64,000 nucleotides of DNA, from contig NC_090793.1 in the NCBI RefSeq assembly GCF_040054535.1, positions 18,786,501 through 18,850,500 of the forward strand, given 5' to 3'. The notes beneath the pieces are model-generated. The model did no database searches. It worked only from the letters and a program-made list of their open reading frames with translations, and was not told where the DNA came from. This stretch comes from Antennarius striatus (taxonomy: Eukaryota > Chordata > Actinopteri > Lophiiformes > Antennariidae). Positions 38,991-62,650 of this stretch are shown one piece after another (the first letter of the stretch is position 1; every line of letters begins with the position of its first letter). The position numbers were made by a program, and so were the translations under genes.

Positions 38991-39250
38991 TGAATCCAGA
39001 TCGTCCATTCAGGTATTTTCTCACTTTCCACTTTTCTTTCCCACTCAGCCGTGGAATCGTGGGCCCCGCCTCCGCTGCGCTTTGGCCCCTCCTCCTCCCT
39101 CCCGGGGGGGACCGGGCCTGTGGAGCGGCGCGGCGTTCGGCCGCAGCGCGCAGACCGGCGCTCTGTTTGCGTGAGAGCGCACAGAGCGCTCTCACGCAAA
39201 ACAAATTGATCTTCTATGGAGACGATCGTGGGAAAACCTTCCAGAACAAC
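38991..39250 (-). promoter_or_regulatory. vangl2: putative vangl2 noncoding first exon and CpG-island promoter
   Basis: CpG density is high from about 38.5 to 39.25 kb. On the minus strand TGGATTCA is followed by a strong GTAAGTGAC donor (exon end 38991), consistent with a noncoding first exon spliced to the region near 31.95 kb. No TATA box is seen. The start of transcription is not determinable, and the link to vangl2 is inferred from strand and distance. Confidence 0.45.
39166..39200. repeat. perfect 15-bp hairpin in the vangl2 promoter/first exon
   Basis: TTTGCGTGAGAGCGC (39166-39180) and its exact reverse complement (39186-39200) flank a 5-nt loop ACAGA. The stem is GC-rich and stable, and would lie in or next to the 5' UTR if transcription starts above it. 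Confidence 0.75.
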
Positions 39251-39251
39251 C

Positions 39252-39281
39252 GCCATCATCATCATCATCATCATCATCACC
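39252..39281. repeat. (CAT)n trinucleotide repeat
   Basis: Nine or so CAT units followed by CACCAC, at the outer edge of the CpG island. Confidence 0.85.
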
Positions 39282-39319
39282 ACACGTTAGAAATTGTCGC
39301 CTAACAACTTCTAATACAC

Positions 39320-39813
39320 GTTTCAAACTCTAGGCCCAGGGGCCAAATGTGGCCCGCCATATCATTTTATGTGGCCCCATAAAACGTCAGTGTCCAAAAA
39401 TAGGTTATAAGTGTGCTTTGAAAAAAAAAAAACAACTACATTCCCACAATGCAGTACTTCAGCCCATTTTAACTTTGATTAAAATGTTTTGAACAAAGTT
39501 AATGCCGTAACTTCATGTTATTTTTCTTTTATTTATTGGATAGTTTGATCCTTGATTGACGTAGTTCTGTGGGTTTAATAACCTGACAAGTTAAAAGGAT
39601 TGATGTTATATAACACAGCAACAAGCAAACATGTTTTCTGTGTAACTGTAATGTTTGGAACTCGAATGAGTAATAAATTCAGTTATTTCGCATTAAGGAG
39701 TAGTTACATTTATGTTACATTACATTTAGTTACATTTATTAGTTACATTTGGCCCTTTGAGGACAGCTATTATGACAGTGTGGCCCTCGGTGAAAATGAG
39801 TTTGACACCCCTG
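39320..39813. mobile_element. non-autonomous hAT-like element
   Basis: The right end (GGTGAAAATGAGTTTGACAC, then CCCTG) and left end (TTTCAAACTCTAGGCCCAGG, then GGCCAAATG) are the recognisable, partly decayed ends of a dispersed fish element whose intact end reads CAGGGGTGTCAAACTC. The left terminus is truncated by a few bases. The centre is AT-rich with no transposase. Confidence 0.6.
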
Positions 39814-39971
39814 TTCTAAGACTAAAAAATTTAAATGTTTAATGTTTGAGACTTTTAATCATCATTCTGGGTTTTAAGTCTTCAATCAGAGAAAAACTCA
39901 CTGAAAACTGATTTAGTTTCATGATTGTCAAAGTGATAACCGTCCTGAAACTATACCAAGTTTCCCATCCA

Positions 39972-40135
39972 TGTGAGCGAGAGCGTGCATAGTTGTCTGT
40001 TTACGTGTGGCTCCCCAGGACACTGGTGTTGCCACCGGAGTAAACCCTGCCTCATGCCCCCAGCCAGCTGGGATAGGCTCCAACAGCCCACAACCCACAA
40101 AAGTGGATGAAGCGGGTGTCTGACGATGAATGAAA
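39972..40135 (+). mobile_element. common teleost SINE/LINE-tail repeat
   Basis: The series GTGGCTCCCCAGGACACTGG, then AAACCCTGCCTCATGCCC, then AGCTGGGATAGGCTCCAACA, then GTGGATGAAGCGG is the familiar dispersed fish repeat, about 10-20% diverged by eye. The orientation is plus. Confidence 0.65.
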
Positions 40136-40522
40136 AATTGAAATGTCCTGAAAAACATCACAATGGAACTCAGCAGAAACTGTACCTCCACCAAAACCCA
40201 CCTGTTTAACAGAGATGAACCAAAACTCAATGACATCCATTCCCACCCAGGACCCATCATCCCACTGTGTTTCATGGATATCCACTCAGAATTTTCTAAA
40301 GTAATGCTGCTGAAAACCTAAAAAAGAACTAAACACCGATGAAAACATGATCATATTAACATGTTTTAAATTAACTATATTGCTACTCCAGGGCATCTTT
40401 TTTATACTGATATATTTGTAAAACCCCACAGTAGATGGGATCCAGTGTCCTTTACGCCAACATCTCAATCATTCAACTAAAAAAAACAAAAACGCAAAGA
40501 AAAAACTGGAAAAGAAGCGATG

Positions 40523-40528
40523 TTTATT
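40523..40528 (-). terminator. ncstn: candidate ncstn polyadenylation signal
   Basis: AATAAA on the minus strand, about 0.9 kb after the ncstn stop codon. The intervening DNA holds simple repeats (CA runs at about 41031-41054 and 41141-41162, A/T runs at about 41218-41258) and no supported ORF. Confidence 0.4.
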
Positions 40529-41414
40529 TCTTCATCAAGGCATCACACTTGGTCATTTGATTCCAGCCGACACGCGAACATCCATCAGCGAAAATAAAAC
40601 CACTAAAAGTGTATCGTCCCACTTTTCAAAAAGTTATCATTAAAAATGGGGAAAAAAAGAAAAGTGCAGAGCCGGAGTACCAGCAGGTCATCGGCGTCAG
40701 CTGGTCCACACGAAGGATCTGTCTTCATGTCGGACTCGTCGGGAACAAACCTTCGTCTCCACACAAACGTCGCGACGTGTCGTGAGATCGACGTGGGTCT
40801 GCTGTACAACAACGAATGCGTGAAACACGTCGACCGGGACCAAACGATAACGATTAGAACTGTCGACGCCCCAGGACCGGAAACTCATCGTACTTCTCCA
40901 CACACTTCCAATCATGAATTTAAATGTTATTTGTTCATTGACTCCAAAAGTGGTTTATAATCAGAACTAATCGATAAGTTAACTACAATGACAGAACAGC
41001 TACAGTATTGCACATAACATGGCAACAGGCACACACACACACACACACACACACTCAAACATACACAGCTCATCAGGTACTGAATCACACATTCAATTGC
41101 TCAAAGACATTTTCTTATTCTCTCTCTCTCACACACACGTGCACACACACACACACACACACCCCAAATGAAGATGTTGTTTAGTGCCTATCCCATGACA
41201 CAGTAAACAAAACATTCTTTTTTTTTTTTTACATTAAAAATGAAAAAAAAAAAAAAAAGCTCAAATAAAACAAATATAAACATCTTTTTGTCACTGCCAG
41301 GGTCTGCTGGTGCCTGACCAGAGTTTCTTGTGACCCCCCCATGAGTCCAGATCCATCCAGGCCAGTTCCGGTCTGGTGCAGTCCTCATGTAGCACCTCAC
41401 CTGAGTGAGTCCAT

Positions 41415-44400
41415 TTACATGGAGTCGTCATCGTCTTCGTCGTCGTCTGGGAAAAAAACAACAACAAAAAAAAACCTTTGCCGCTGTCTTGCGTGTACCT
41501 GCAACAGCCTGTCCGGATGGGGTTGGGATAGAAGTAGTCGTCGTAGTAGTTTTAGCAGTAGTAGTGGTCGTGGGCCTGCGTTGTCTCCGCCCAGATCATC
41601 AGTAGGTGGCGTTGGCCGGCTCCCTACCTGAGCTGAAGAGCATGTCGGCCTTGGAGCTGATGATGTATATCAGCGCCAGCGACGTTAAGAGAACGCCGAC
41701 ACCGACACCCAGAGTCAGCATCTGGAGAAAAATAACAGCAACGCTTTAAATTTTTATCCACTGCTCTTAACAGTTGTGTCTGTTTGCATCTGATGGATTT
41801 ATGTGATCGTGTTTGCTTATTTTTGGTTCCACAGCCACTGAATAGATGTGGTTTGTAAGCAGTAAAGTGCGAGTGTGCGAATCAACTTTATAAGTAAAAT
41901 TAGAATAATAAAAAAGCTGGAAAGTTCACCGAATCTGTTGCGAAGATTGACTCCATGTCCAAGAAATAACATTTATTAGAGGATAATATACTAATATTAA
42001 GAAGATATGAGAAAGATGTGGCTTTGAATGTAGAATTTCTATCCAATCTGAGGAGTGGGGGGTTTGTACCTCCAGGTCATGACTGGCCACCAGGAATATC
42101 CGTCCTTTAATGTCCTTCCACCGGGACTCGGTCCATGTGGAGAAGTCTCTGGAGGTGTAGTCTTGCTGCTCGAAGGCTGGCGACAGCGCTTTGGAGAGGC
42201 GGACCGTGGAGCGGACGCAGAAACCTTCCCGCTCTGTGCTGTTGGGAGGCGCTGCTCCTTGAACCCACATGTAATAGTACATCTGTGGGAGGAGAACGTT
42301 TCCTTTATTTTATCCTTACATCCTTAGAACATGAATCAAGACTCCTGCTGATGTTACCGTCCTTTAAAGCGGGTCACATTTGAGTTTTAGAGGTGATTTT
42401 CATAAAGTTAATTTATAGTCAACCTCTGAAAGTCTTACATGTTTTTTGTCTTTGTCGTCCTCGTCTTCTCTCTGGTTCTGGCAGTTCTCCTGCGTGATGT
42501 TGGTGGCGCTTCCGGTCAGGTTAGCCAGCAGGTACTGGACCAGAAGAGTCGGCTCGCTGGACTGCTGAGACACACCGATGTAGAAGTTTGTGGGCCTATT
42601 AGCTGCCAGACAGACGACAGAACAAAGGGTTAAAGGTCACGTCCGGTCACCCGTAGACCTCCTGCTGGTTTGGGGATCAACAGAGCAGAGATACCAACTA
42701 CTCTTCTACTCAGATCAGGAAAGAATGAATTCAAGTAGAACGAATCTTAAGCTCATTTTACCGAGGTGGCTTGCGAGGTCGGAGGGGATTAACTGTTGGA
42801 ACCAGGAGTTATTCGACCGAACAAGGAATCCATAGAGCATTTTGGTCACCTGAGTGGATGAAAACATTACAACACAGACTGTCAAAAAAAAAACATTCAG
42901 CAGAAACGACAACAGAACAGATTCCACTGGTATCTTGAGTTACTCCTGGATGTGGGAACAATGAACGTGTACATGAGATGAGTCGTTCTTTAACACTCAC
43001 CATCTGACTGTCTGCGTTGATGCTGCTCAGCTGGGTTTCCGCTCCTCCTGCCTGTACGTACAGAGCCCGAGCCACCATGGTGGCCACTTCCGTCAGAGCC
43101 TGAAAGACGCGTGAGGGGGGAAAAAAGCTTCATGATGTGTTTAGAACTAACGGTGTAAGACATTTAAAAGAAATGAAAAGCAAGTTTAAGTCGAGTTCAA
43201 ACTCAACAAAGACTGAAGAAACAACAACATGGAGTTGAATATTAGATAAGAATCATTACCTTTGCAGTCTCTGTGGTAAACTCCATCTGCTCATCTGATG
43301 TCATGTTGGGGGGGTAGGATATATTCAGGTATTCTGCATTATCATACATACTCTCATAGAACCTGACGCAGAACAGAAGGATGAGTTGAAACAAATAAAG
43401 GACATAAAGGAAATCGCAGTGGAGAAACCCTGAATCACCTGTTGGTGAACACGGACTGATGGTCCTGAAGGACGACGCCGGGGATTTGTTGAGCTCGCAA
43501 GAAACGCTGGAAAGACGAGGGAGGAAGTGGCTGAGAGACGTTGGGCTCCTCCACCGAGATGCTCAGACCTCCTGCAGCCAGCTGCAGGTTTTCAACGAGC
43601 TTCCTCACCTGAAAACACACACACGCACACACACTTGGTCTCTCAATTCCAAACATTAAAAGGTTTTAGACAGTACTAATAAACCAGAGTATGACGAGAG
43701 TAGACGGTCTCTAGTGATGCCTGTTTAAAATCTATTTTTACGCACTCCTGCAGGGATCACTGTCCTTGTTATTGTGTTTGTGTAACCATGTGGTGTGAGA
43801 CAGGAAGCTCTTCAGGACACCGACCTCATCATTGATACTGCTGTTCCTCCGAGACACAGGGTCAGAGTGAAGCCACACCTTGGATTCAGAGCGAAGTCCC
43901 ACCTGTGGTGAACAGAATCAAAGTTAATCCACTACACACACAGAAATGTCGATTTTCAGGTCAGATATTAATTTAAAAAGTCAGATTTTTTAACATTTTA
44001 TGACCTTGGAAGAGGTTGTACCGACATGTTTTGTCACTACTGGGTTTTCTATTACTACTTATTAGTGGACACGTCCAGTAAAGTTGTTTGTAATAGTAGT
44101 AATGTTATAATTACATTACACACACAAACACATATTCTGTATTCCTGAGCAAAACATTGAAACTATGTCATTCTGGAACCAAATGCTGGCTGTATGAGTT
44201 CCTTAAGTACTCTTTATTATAAAAACATTTTTGTTTTTCTATTTTAAAATAAATCTCACTGAAATTCAGTTATAGCATTACTACTTTGATTGAAAACCTC
44301 GCCGTGTCCCCTTAGAATCGAGCCGTGCTGAACATCCGGTAAACCAGCTCCTACGTGAGGCTCCACAGCTCACCTGTCCGATCTCCAGCACCGAGTGGAT

Positions 44401-45523
44401 GTTGTCCAGATCCACAGCAAACTGTTTGTTCTGCATGTCGTACACCATCCTGGAACTGCCGATGTAGTCAAAGGTTTCCTTGAGTCAAAATCAAAACACA
44501 CACAGAAAAAAATTAGGACTAGGGCTGATGATGCAATAGGAAATCTGGCAAGTTGATGAGTGCGATGATGAGTGCGACGGCATGGAAGCTACCGACCCCC
44601 TGAAAGAAGGTGTAGAGGATGGTGCGGTTGGGATGAGCCTCCTGCGTCGCGTTTCGCAGAGCGTGAGCGGCTGCCAGTAATGTGATGAACCCCGAGACGC
44701 CGCTCTCCGCTCCTGGAGCGATGTCAAAGAAAAAAGACCGGCTGTCCAACTGAAAAAACAAAAAAAGGTGTGCAGTTCGTTATCACATTTAGAATAATTT
44801 CAAATGGAAAACTGTTGTATTACCGGAGCTGGAAAAACATCTTTTGCTTTTATCTGTGCCTTATATGTGATGTCATGGCCTACATTCCTATATCACAAAA
44901 CTAATTTGGACTTGGAGAAATCACTGCAGGATCCTTTTGAAAAACCGTGTTCACAAACTCGTGTGGGCAGGCTGACAACAAACAAATGTAATGTAGTGAA
45001 ATATGACCACAGGACTATTTTAATGACTTCTAATAAGTAGAAAGAAACCCTTTTCTGCGACTCACCCTGGCTGCTGCTATGACCACACTCTCCCCATCCT
45101 TGTGGCCCTTGGCTGTGTTGTTGAGGGTCCTGGTGGAGGCCCAAACATTATAGTCCTCCAGTGGGTCACAAACAATTTCTAAAGGGAGACACGAAAAAAA
45201 GACTTTAGCCATACAGATAAAATTTAACTTTCTACAACAATAGATTTTCTCTCCTATATTTAGAAAATAAGGGAGGAAATTGGAGAAAGAAAATCACCAT
45301 ATCCACTTTTGCTCATATCGAAGCACCAAAAAAAATCACAAGTAAAAATGAAAGGTTCCTCATGTTGTATGAACACCTGGGTTGAGGCTGAAGTTGATGC
45401 CGTTCCTCCTCATGCAGGTGGCCGTGTCGGTGACGGCGGACATGTGGGAGTACAGCTGCATGGCACAGAGCGGGTACTGAGGGGCGCTGCCATTCACGCC
45501 ACGGTTATGGTCCAAGTAACACT

Positions 45524-45574
<51 letters not shown>

Positions 45575-48500
45575 TATACATTAAATATCATTTGGGGTTT
45601 TCTTCACAGGGACAGAGACATTCAAGCATTTTAAGAAATCTTAGATTGGTTCAACCCCTCAAACACGTTAGAACTCGTACAGCTGGTGTCAGGGTCTGGA
45701 ACTCTGGCTCGGGGGGGGGGCATGCTGGCAGCTGTGGGCACAGTAATGTTCTACCCACATACATCTGGGACAAAATACATCACTTTAAAGCATTGGGGAT
45801 CAAAATGGAAACAGTTCAGTGAAAAAGTCGTTTCCTTCTTCATCCAAGCCTCCTAATCTTGACTTCTAAAAGTCAGATTTCCTTTAGCAGGAATGTAACC
45901 TCTGGACTGAGTCATGAAGATGTTTCAGTAAACATATGGAACTGCACGGAGTCTTGCACAACATCATAAGACAATGATTTAAAACTTATGTGATACGATC
46001 TCTGTTTCTGTCACACACAATGCTGGGTCTATTAAACGGTCTTAACATTATGTGCCACAACACGCTGGTTTGAGAAAGAAAATGATCTGAAGTGCTGATA
46101 AAGAACTTAATGGTGCCATTCCTCATCTCAAGCACGACCGAGACAAACTGAGATCAGATTACATTAAAAGTGGAGTAATAATTTAAATAGTAATCCATTC
46201 CCCAGAGACAACTGGAGCCAATCAGACAACTACAGTGTGTGGATCACTTAAAATATCGGCTATTGCTGCAAACGTCTAGGACTTTCTGTCAAATTACCTG
46301 CCGTATGACTTGGGTGTCGTTGTCATCTTTCAGAGAGAAGATGGGGAAATCAAACGCTTCATAGGACAGACCGTTTCCCAAAGGGTTCCACACAGTCGCT
46401 TGACAATGGGCAAAGGCTGGACCGTATTCCTCTGTGTACACACCTGAGAGTAACAGATCAATACCGATGAAACACAGTCATAATAAGAATATGAACAGAC
46501 ATCTGAAGAAGCCAGAGAACATTTTCATATGCAGTGCAACTGTCGACACAACTTCTACGTTAAATGAGAAGTCAGGAGATTGTTCTCTAGCAACAGATAC
46601 GAACGTGTCTGGGCTGAATGGAAAGAAGACAAGAGAAATAAAAGCTTTAGGAAACATTCGGTTCTAAGATAAGAAGTCAGAAACAAGCCTGTCCAAACGA
46701 CACCCAAATCACAGACCTCAAAAATACGATGATTACAGGAAAGTCTTATGAATCTTACGTCAACGCTCTTTTGTGTTCGTGTCAGTTCTGATGGCTTTGG
46801 CTTCAGTTTAAAACTCTAAATTAACATAGAGTTTTAAAACTTAATTTACAGTTTAAAAACTCTACATTAATACATTTTGATAGGGAGTTCCGTCTCACGC
46901 CCCCGGGTGGATTCCTTTCTTTAATAACTGTGTAAGAAACTAAAAAATTTAGACTAAATCTATTGGGGAAAAACAGGACATCTCAGAAACTACATAAATA
47001 TAAACCTTGACCCATTCAATCAGTAAAATAAAACCTAGAATGGCTTTAGTCTTTACAAATTTAATTACATCCATCAAGATTTAAGCTAATAAAACATGAT
47101 GAATTTGTCGGTTTTTTTAAAAACTTGCATTGTGAACTTTTACATTGTGCTTATACGTGAGAACTTATTCAGTAAACATGACAACTGATACAACTGACAT
47201 GAACAACGCAGAAACACTTCACAACATGTGAAACCTGAGGAGCAATGCCCTCTGCTCATCATAAAACAGCAATTAATTACTGTAACCAGTGTAATACACA
47301 GGAACAGGTCGTGGCAGGAGAGCCCCCGCCTACCTGTGTTCTCGTTGGGGCAGGTTGTGTGTGGAGAGAAGCCCTCGGGTGGGTTTGAGTTTGGCGCCAC
47401 AACGGCAACACCAGCCACCCTGCTGGAGCCGTTCTTCAACTTCAGCATGACGGATCTGGCAGCAGACAGACGGTACGGGTCAGAGGTGATGATATAAATA
47501 CAGGTTGAAGTGTGATTGTACTCTCATTTCCTTACAGTATATATTTGGCACACAGCTTACTGTTCTGTATATTTCTGTTAATGATTTTTTATTACTGATT
47601 ACAGTACATGTTGCCACCATGTCCTGATGTGACCTTCCCCTCCCTGCTTCCAGAAAAGCACTGCTTTATCATTTAGTATAAATAACCACATGCTAAGGAC
47701 TCATATTACATTACAGTATGCTCACTATATGTGCATTTGACTTAAAAGGTAAAAGAAAAATATTTTGGGATAGGGAAGAGGAAAAAACCCCTAATGTGTG
47801 ATCACATGACACAGCTTCCATGCGATCCTCCCTCCCGTTAGGTATACCTGGTAAAGAGCGGGAACTCCAGGATAACCAGATATGGAGGATTGGGACCAGA
47901 GCTCAGCACCCAGTCAAGGTTTTCCTCAGACTCAAGGACATGGAGCACACCCACATTCCCTGACAGAGTGGCTGAAATCCAAAAAAGGGAAATTATTTAT
48001 CAGTGCCTGTGACATAAGCAGTCCTTCAAGTTTCTCTACCAATGTGTGTGCATTGGGAGGTTATACTGCGACATTTTAATGCAACAAAGACAACATTATT
48101 CCTGCTGGGCCTTTCGCAGTTTATAGAACATTCTGGCAACTTCTGAAAAATCTGATATTCATCACAGAAAATGGTTTATTGGAACTTTTAAACTTTTACC
48201 TTTGAGGAAAATTCACCTCTAACCTTCAAAGTCACATGACTAACTTGTTGGTTTCCAAAACAGAACTACCAAGTATAATTTCAGAGACACAATTTACCAG
48301 AAGAAGCAAGTAAAAGACACTCAGAGGCCATTAAGAGACACAGCCAGAATTTTAGATGTGCTAACTGAATTACTTTATTGGTTTACTCACACTGGCAGCC
48401 AATCTGATGTGTTGCATTGAGCAGTCGCACACATGGGACAGTGTAATTGAGATGCACATAAATCTTCTTTTCCACTGAATTACAGCTGACACCTGCAAGA

Positions 48501-49912
48501 GGAAAAACACTTGAATGCACAAGGACAACTGGGGGACATTACATTGTGTCCACATGAGTTATTCCGCTAGGGAGAGATTTACATTTCATGGATTGTCAGG
48601 TGATCTGTGACTCGACAACTCGACCGTAGTTGTAATGATTTGAAAGTGAATTCATGAGGAAAAAAAACTAAAATGAATATCTTTATTATTCAAAATGTCA
48701 ATATATATATAATGTTATTGTACATTATGTTAATGATGGTGGTAATACACCAATCCTACTTGGTGATCCGTGAGTCTTTCTTGTAATACGTCCCTAATTT
48801 TCTTTTGTTCAAATTTTGTATACTGTAGTATATTTTACTAAGTGTACAGTGCAAAACCACAGTCATACATAAACAGTCACACATACACAAACACATTTAT
48901 TTGGACAACTTTATATGAATAGCTTTAGTTAACAAAGATACATTTGTTCCATTGACAGTGCCTGTCACAAGTGATGGGATCTTGCAAAGCTGTACCTTGA
49001 CTAACTTCCCCATACACTGACACTTGCACATGATCAGATGATATTCTATCTTTTCTGAAGAAGAAATATCAGGACACTATTTCAAAATGGAACTATAGTT
49101 GTTTTGTACACCCTGATGCTAGTCTGTTGTAATTTTTTATTCCGTTATAACGTTCGTGTAACTGATAATGAGTGAATTTCTTCAATAAAAACCCAACTTT
49201 CGCAGGTGTTGCTCATCCATTCCTTATCATAACGTATAACCGGTTAATAGAAAAATGGAAAAACAGTTCTACAAAGTGTTGTTTTGATGGATAATCTGTC
49301 ACGTATGTCAACATTAATGGCAGTTCCCAGACATGTAAGCGGTTAGAAGAAGCACAACACTTTGACGGTGGCAGACACACTGGTTTGTGTGCCGTGTTAC
49401 CACTGCCCCACACCGGGACAACAAAACGCTTGAATCAAAGTTAACGAGGTGTTCTTTCCCCCAAAGCCTGGAGCTCAGCAGCGGGGGGGGATCACGAGCA
49501 GTCACGCTGATCCCCACACGTTTCCGTCACGAAGCCTGACCCACTGAGATTCGAAGTTGTCCGAAATACTTCATTAAGATCATACAGGAAGAATTCTTAA
49601 TTTATGGTTTATGGAATTGGTCTCTATTAAAGCTGTCACTGTGGACTTCGCTTTAAGATTTTAAATAAACAGCCGGCCATGTAAATGTAACGTATATCAG
49701 GGCAGCTTTTGCTAATGCTAGCTAGCCGACGTAATGTTTCCGCTAACTGCGGGCACAAAGAAGCCCACCCTGCTAATCCCCTAAAACAGAAACACACTCT
49801 GCTTATTAACAATTTCACATATATACGAATTTAACACATTTAAACTACACTTACCGATGAAAAACCAACAAACTATTAAATTAGCAAACCACTTGTTCGA
49901 CAGTAAATCCAT
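41415..49912 (-). CDS. ncstn: nicastrin, gamma-secretase subunit
   Basis: Eighteen exons join in frame (702 aa; human is 709): 49855-49912, 48391-48492, 47848-47971, 47334-47455, 46298-46443, 45377-45521, 45066-45178, 44597-44749, 44374-44478, 43825-43902, 43439-43608, 43260-43362, 43001-43099, 42762-42849, 42439-42602, 42070-42282, 41628-41721, 41415-41446. A hydrophobic signal sequence ([10 protein letters not shown]) precedes the large glycosylated ectodomain ([30 protein letters not shown]). The conserved ETFDYIGSS segment, with the Glu and DYIGS motif implicated in substrate recruitment and complex assembly, is intact. A single membrane helix ([11 protein letters not shown]) follows near the C-terminus. 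The protein works with presenilin, APH-1 and PEN-2 on Notch- and APP-type substrates. The last exon gives an acidic end ([10 protein letters not shown]) in place of the mammalian ending. Exons 8 and 10 use unusual GTCGGT donors. Confidence 0.95.
45527..45571. repeat. (CA)n microsatellite next to ncstn exon 6 acceptor
   Basis: About 22 CA units on the plus strand start 6 bp from exon 6 (exon start 45521). The transcript therefore carries a UG repeat just upstream of the short TTTGCAG acceptor. Confidence 0.9.
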
Positions 49913-50300
49913 CTTCCTGGTTTGGAATGCAGGAAACAGTGAGTGTTCACTGACAAAACGTCCGGGTTCGATTATTTGGTTCCGGTCTGCTTGAAAGGGA
50001 GTGAGCGGTCAAAAACGGCAGTTCACAATAAACGCAAAGGGAATAAAGACTTTTTTTTCAGCACAACTAAACAAAAAAATCTCCAAGTCAGCTCAATACA
50101 CGAAGACATAGTAAATGCCGTTTTCCTCAAAGTCTTCCTGGTTTTAATTGCAAATCCAGTCACTGTCAACTTTATACCCACTTGAACTGACATAACTCAG
50201 ATATGTAGCATCCCTAAAATCACATTTTCTTGACGCCATCTGTCAATATTATTGTCCACAAAGCCATGTCCACATACCACATCAAATAACACACAAACAC
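49913..50300 (-). promoter_or_regulatory. ncstn: ncstn promoter / copa-ncstn intergenic gap
   Basis: Only about 0.4 kb separates the ncstn start codon from the candidate copa 3' end. The 80 bp before the ATG contain TTCCTGGTTTGG and a TTCCGGT (ETS-like) site around 49980. No TATA box is seen. The close spacing suggests the copa 3' end and ncstn promoter nearly abut. Confidence 0.45.
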
Positions 50301-50326
50301 ACTGCAGCTCAGCTGATAAACAGACT

Positions 50327-50332
50327 TTTATT
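50327..50332 (-). terminator. copa: candidate copa polyadenylation signal
   Basis: AATAAA on the minus strand (plus TTTATT) about 300 bp after the copa stop codon, giving a short 3' UTR. Confidence 0.55.
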
Positions 50333-50631
50333 ATGCTTTCAGATCCACAGAGAACCAACGCTCACTTTCAGTGTTTCACTTCACACAAGTCGGAAATCAG
50401 ACAGTTATGTTTACATCTCTAGTTATGTCACAGAGCAGACAAGAGGCAAAAGAACTAACAAGAACAGTACATTTTGCTGGAAAGGTAAAGCATTCAAAAA
50501 GATCAATTAAAAGCAGTCAAGAAGGTTCTACATCACTGAACTTCTGATGTGAATAATTGTATTATATCTCATGAATAAAGGCGTCTGAACATATTGCAGA
50601 TTGCTCTTCTCTTTCTCTTCGACCCTTCATC

Positions 50632-62402
<11,771 letters not shown>

Positions 62403-62650
62403 CGTTGCTTCCTAGTAATAGAAGTAATAACGGTGTGTTAAAGTAAAAGTCCACAAGCACAGTAGAAAGTCCTCGAACTCTAAATAGGTAAACTTATATC
62501 GATTGACCACCGTCGCCCATTTAGCTGCTCTTCTTTTCCTGACACGTAGCTCGTTTTGTCTTCCGGTTTTTGACAATAAAGTTGTGCAGACAAAATTTGA
62601 CGCAGAAAGCTCCACGGAAGCGGAAGCTAGTGTGTGCGTGTGTAAAAAAT
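62403..62650 (-). promoter_or_regulatory. copa: copa 5' UTR and ETS-type promoter
   Basis: Upstream of the start codon (62400-62402) there is a perfect ETS-class core on the minus strand (ACCGGAAG, plus 62560-62567) and GGAAGCGGAAGC near 62617, with no TATA box. This is a typical housekeeping promoter layout. A plus-strand ORF that overlaps it (62503-62835) has no protein character. Confidence 0.5.

Noticed and set aside
38987-39283. 98-codon minus-strand ORF starting in a Met run
   Set aside because: The Met run is the CAT repeat read backwards, and the frame stops exactly at the first-exon donor. It has no protein-like character.
38570-39304. 244-codon plus-strand ORF across the CpG island
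   Set aside because: It owes its length to high GC content, ends in a CAT-repeat His tract, has no recognised domain and overlaps the likely vangl2 promoter in antisense.
40646-40960. 104-codon plus-strand ORF after ncstn
   Set aside because: No homology is recognised, and it lies in the probable ncstn 3' UTR in antisense.
32010-41400. Expected NHLH1 between ncstn and vangl2
   Set aside because: I looked for a basic helix-loop-helix exon on both strands by eye and by the available open frames and found none.
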